Assembly (NCBI GenBank): GCA_018894105.1
Contig: CM032131.1
Location: 2,568,501-2,632,500 of the forward strand
Reading direction: 5' to 3'
Length of the DNA: 64,000 nt
Source: Jacaranda mimosifolia
Lineage: Eukaryota; Streptophyta; Magnoliopsida; Lamiales; Bignoniaceae
In this document: piece by piece, positions 60,520-64,000 of the stretch
Numbering within the stretch: position 1 is the first letter of the stretch
Layout: every line of letters starts with the position of its first letter
The notes under the pieces: generated by a model
What the model was told of the DNA's origin: nothing
The model's input: only the letters and a program-made list of their open reading frames with translations
Database searches by the model: none
Position numbers and translations under genes: made by a program

Positions 60520-61719
60520 GAATACTCTTCCAATGGTCTCAATGGGTTCGTAGAGCAACGAAAGTTAGATAGTATTTCAGCCCCATTTGCAGAAATAGGT
60601 ATATATATATATATAGTGCACTGTTTATCAGCAATTGGTAACTTTATTTAGCGTCTGTTTGTAGTTTATATTGTTCAAAAAGATGTGTTTTTGAATGAAA
60701 TGAAATTCCAAGTGGGATTTGATTGATATTTATATACCTCCGTACAATTCTGTAATGATTTTCATGTGGAAAAGCTCTGGTTCTTATCTAAAGTGGTTCA
60801 AAATTTGAGTCCTTTTGCATTTTATGGTTAAGGGACAAAAGTCTCTTTCAAAAGAGGTACCTTTTGGCTTTTTGTTTGACATAAAAGCAATGGTTGGATG
60901 ACAAGATGAAGGAATGATTCTATCCTAATGTGATGAAGCCTATTTGAATAATTAAAGCTACATATGGATCTTGGATTTTGGTAAGAAAAATAATATATAT
61001 ATATATATATATTTATATGTGTGTTTATTCATTTGATATCGAAGAAAAATCCAAAGAAAATATCTGTAGAAATATAATGATGATAGATATTTATTCATGA
61101 GTGAAATTTATTTTACTCGGTTATATTATATGATTAATTAATATGAATTACCCTTTATCCTCTATTAATGCATAGGCATGAGTAATTAAGGCTATATATG
61201 AGAAAAATAATGTATATACGTGTATGTATGTGTTTCTTTGTTTGATATTGGAGGAAAATTCGAAAAAAGTGTACAAATATAATGATGAGAGATACTTAAT
61301 TCAAGAATGAAATCTAATTTACTTGATTATATTGTATAATTAATATGAATAACCCATCCATCCTCTACTAACAAAATTTTTAGATGCTCTCCTAAACAAA
61401 AATAACTACCTGATAAAAAAATATCTTGAAATTAAGTAAAAAGATAAAATTTACTTCGGTCCCTCTATTATAAAGTATTTAGGATGCTGCCTCCTCCACA
61501 ATCAAATGTCCATTAACGTGACTGCTAATTTTATTCAATACTAACTTTATTTATTACTTTAAAAAACATCTCATAGATTTTCTTTCTTTCTTGTTTCTCA
61601 CTCAAAAGTTCTTAATAGCATTAATTACATTATAAGAATATGTCTTTTGTTATTTAATTCTTATATTTTATATTCACTTTACAAATAAATAGTTAGGTGT
61701 TGTGATGCTGTTGGAAGCT
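60520..61719. other. 3' UTR and AT-rich downstream spacer
   Basis: A likely 3' UTR runs to about 60700-60760, with AATGAA-type near-upstream signals at about 60694-60704 and TGTAA at about 60750. A TA microsatellite lies at 60991-61012. Two loosely repeated blocks (60960-61150 and 61190-61380, sharing AATATAATGATGA.AGATA and the (A/C)TTGATTATATTGTATAATTAA style) form a diverged tandem duplication. No further gene. Confidence 0.7.
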
Positions 61720-62056
61720 GAAATTAAGGTCCTTCACGAAAATACGTCTAAATTTTTTTTTAAATGGTTTCCTGATGGATTTTTCATTTGAAATCCGCCT
61801 TGACATTTTTATCTTAAGTATTATTTCATACGAAAAATTCGTCTGAAAATGGCATCGGAAAACTTTCGATTGGATTTTTCATTTGAAAAGTGCACGCCAC
61901 ATTCCCATCAAAAACTACCAAATTCTCAGGCGATTTTGTGATGCTTTTCACATGGACTGGTTGTCCTCCGCATATACGTTGAAAATCCATCAAAAGTATC
62001 TGATGCATATTTTTCTTTAGAAATTTTCATCTGAAAATGGGATAGTTTTGTTAGTG
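61720..62056. mobile_element. CACTA sub-terminal fragment
   Basis: Repeated TTTTTCATTTGAAA, ATCGGAAAAC, CATCTGAAAATGG and CCATCAAAA motifs in both orientations, in the same style as the sub-terminal zone of the element at 33996-36319. It ends in TTTTGTTAGTG, a corrupted TTTTGTAGTG end. Probably a one-ended remnant. Confidence 0.5.
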
Positions 62057-62399
62057 TCATAACTAATGCAAATAATTAAAAAAATAAAATTATATTTTAA
62101 GATTCAAAATTTGATCAAATTAAATTGCATAATTATGGTCAAAGAACTCTTTTGAATGTTTTTAAAGGTCTCACTAAATTGTGTTGACATGTTTTGGTGA
62201 TTTAAAAAATCAGTAAGTTGGCAACTATTGCATATAAATAAGAAAATATAAATTTTAATAATGCAAAATTTGGTCAAATTTTGTATAATTATAAACAAGA
62301 AATTCCCTTTCCATATATTGTAATGTATATTTATTTGAGTATGAATGGATTTAAAGAATGTGCACAAAAATGCATGGAATTTGGTTGGTTGGCATATCT

Positions 62400-62541
62400 T
62401 CTTGATTTAGACAATAAAAAAAATTATAATAAATGCTAATAATTAAAAAATATATATTATTCTAAATTTTAAGAATTCAAAATTAAGGCAAAATGAAAAA
62501 TTATGGTCAAATGACCACATTCCTTTATATAATAGTATAGA
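62400..62541 (-). mobile_element. Helitron 5' end fragment, minus strand
   Basis: Reverse-complemented, it starts TCTATACTATTATATAAAGG and continues ...GGTCATTTGACCATAATTT...AATTTTGAATTCTTAAAATT, the pattern of the Helitron 5' ends elsewhere in the window. No partner 3' end was found. A similar interior stretch lies at 62090-62290. Confidence 0.55.
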
Positions 62542-62809
62542 CTTGTTTATATGTGAATGAATTTTTACTATGTATTTAAAGATCATCAAATTTGGTTAGT
62601 TGGCATAATTGATTATATTGATATTTGCACTCCATTTTAAATTTTTGTATTAGGTTATTGATCAAAATATCCTCTTTCTTTTCAAATGCATTCATATTAA
62701 TTTTCAAGACAAATATACCCTTTAGTATAATAATTCACAATTTCAATTTTGTTATTCATGAAAACATTCAACGTCAATTTGTCTAACTTAATATAAAATA
62801 ACAATAGAC

Positions 62810-63480
62810 TAGGCAAATGGGCACCTATGGGTAACCCAAGAATAGATAATGACTGGTTGGGTAAATTTATCCATAGGTAAAATTATCCATTTTTTATTGA
62901 ATACGAAATAGTGGACCTATTACCCAGTGATGGGTAACCCACAGGTACTTGTATTTTTATTTTTTTATACTTGAAGATAAATTAATATATATTTTTTAAT
63001 TTACATAATATTATTCAAGTATTACTTAAATAAAACTAATAAAGGAGGCTACAAATTTTAAACATTACATTGAACAAGTACTTTAAGTATATCAAGAATT
63101 TTAGTTTGAAAAGTACAACTTAAATGTTTAAAAATCTATCAACTTTAAGTTTTATTACATTTTGAAGTTCAAATTTAAATCCCATTATATGTCAAAAGTA
63201 TTTCGAACAAAAAATTTAAATACCATTTAAACCTTGTTGTTATTATAGAAAAATGTGTTATATCCTCCAAATTATTTGTGAAAATTAGAGAAAATTTTAA
63301 TATATATATATATATATATATGTATATGTGTGTGTGTGTTTTCATGGGTTATTTGTAGGTTGTGTCAAAAAATGGCAGATAATTAGGTGGTGGGTAAAAT
63401 TACTCATATTTTATTGGGTGGAGAAAATGAGGCTTATTACCCGCATTTTTTTTGGGTACTCGCAGTATGATTGATTTTTT
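62810..63480. mobile_element. Degenerate hAT-like MITE
   Basis: Contains GGCAAATGGGCACCTATGGG, GTGATGGGTAACCCACAGG and, at the other side, GGTGGTGGGTAAAATTACTC and TTGGGTACTCGCAG, phrases typical of plant hAT MITEs of the 'GGGTAACCC' type. Termini and target duplication could not be fixed. A TA/TG microsatellite lies at 63301-63339. Confidence 0.4.
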
Positions 63481-64000
63481 GTCAAATCTAAATAATAAGG
63501 TGAAGTGCTATTTTCTTCCTTTATTTCCCCTTTTTTGATCAAAGTTACTTTACACAGCAATCTTTATGAAGTAAAATAAGACCCACATTTGGGGTGTGAA
63601 AATATATTATTTTATAGTAATGCTATCATTTTTCTATTGAAATTCATAGTCATATCTTCAGTGAGATGATTGAATTTAAAGATGAGACAATCTATTAATT
63701 TTTATATGTTTTATCAAGTTTGATATGGAATGAATCAAGGTTAGCAATGAATCAAAATGATATCTTATAGGATAAAAAATAGTACACTAAGGGCACAATT
63801 GTCAAGCAATTTAAATTAAATGATATCTTGTAAATAAAGGAATATAATAGTCAATTCTTATAGATTAAAAATCAAATGGAGTGCCAATAACAAATTTTGG
63901 AGTGCAAATAACAATACCCTTCAAAATTATAAATTCTAAAAATTTTGGTCAAAATTTCATTATTGGGTCGTTCAAAGATTTTCTTTCCATTTATAATGGT
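63481..64000. other. Intergenic, no gene seen
   Basis: AT-rich to the window end; the last ~80 bp ('aaaattttggtcaaaattt') resembles Helitron 5'-type interior sequence. Confidence 0.6.

Overview
This is nuclear DNA of a flowering plant, most likely a eudicot. It is AT-rich, has one gene split by GT-AG introns, and is otherwise packed with plant transposon families (Del/Tekay and Tat LTR retrotransposons, CACTA, MULE, PIF/Harbinger, hAT, Helitron, SINE). I could not place the species. I see no prokaryotic operons, CRISPR arrays, tRNA or rRNA genes.

The only intact gene is a seven-exon choline kinase (57739-60519, + strand), encoding a predicted 343-residue protein with the HNDLQ.GN and DYEY catalytic motifs. 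It lies in a relatively repeat-poor interval of about 5 kb, with a G-box and TATA boxes upstream and a leader that either contains several small upstream ORFs or is spliced.

Layout. 1-1274: end of a cut-off long terminal repeat (LTR). 1277-4660: a duplicated segment, one copy carrying a Tourist-like MITE. 4837-12294: CACTA, MULE and Harbinger elements nested in each other. 12495-12950: decayed histone H3 pseudogene. 13219-13984: hAT-like MITE. 15158-23551 and 24960-31585: two complete non-autonomous Del/Tekay-type retrotransposons, each with 2.7-3.4 kb LTRs, a 5-bp target duplication, an initiator-Met primer site and a short internal domain holding the same scraps of integrase. 32035-38860: decayed Tat-like retrotransposon with gag and protease remains, interrupted by a CACTA and an hAT element. 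40472-42551: a SINE and a MULE with a hAT element inside it. 44727-53087: two head-to-tail Helitrons carrying a 3-kb solo LTR and a SINE. 53088-57240: more Helitron debris, then the gene's promoter region. 60520-64000: AT-rich flank with further transposon ends.

The more unusual signals are the shared deletion structure and conserved coiled-coil reading frame of the two retrotransposons, the Helitron tandem array with a recognisable hairpin at each 3' end, the SINE pair with clean target duplications, and a MULE carrying a promoter-like core. I found no convincing new protein-based system; coordinates of nested elements come from reading terminal repeats and target duplications by eye.
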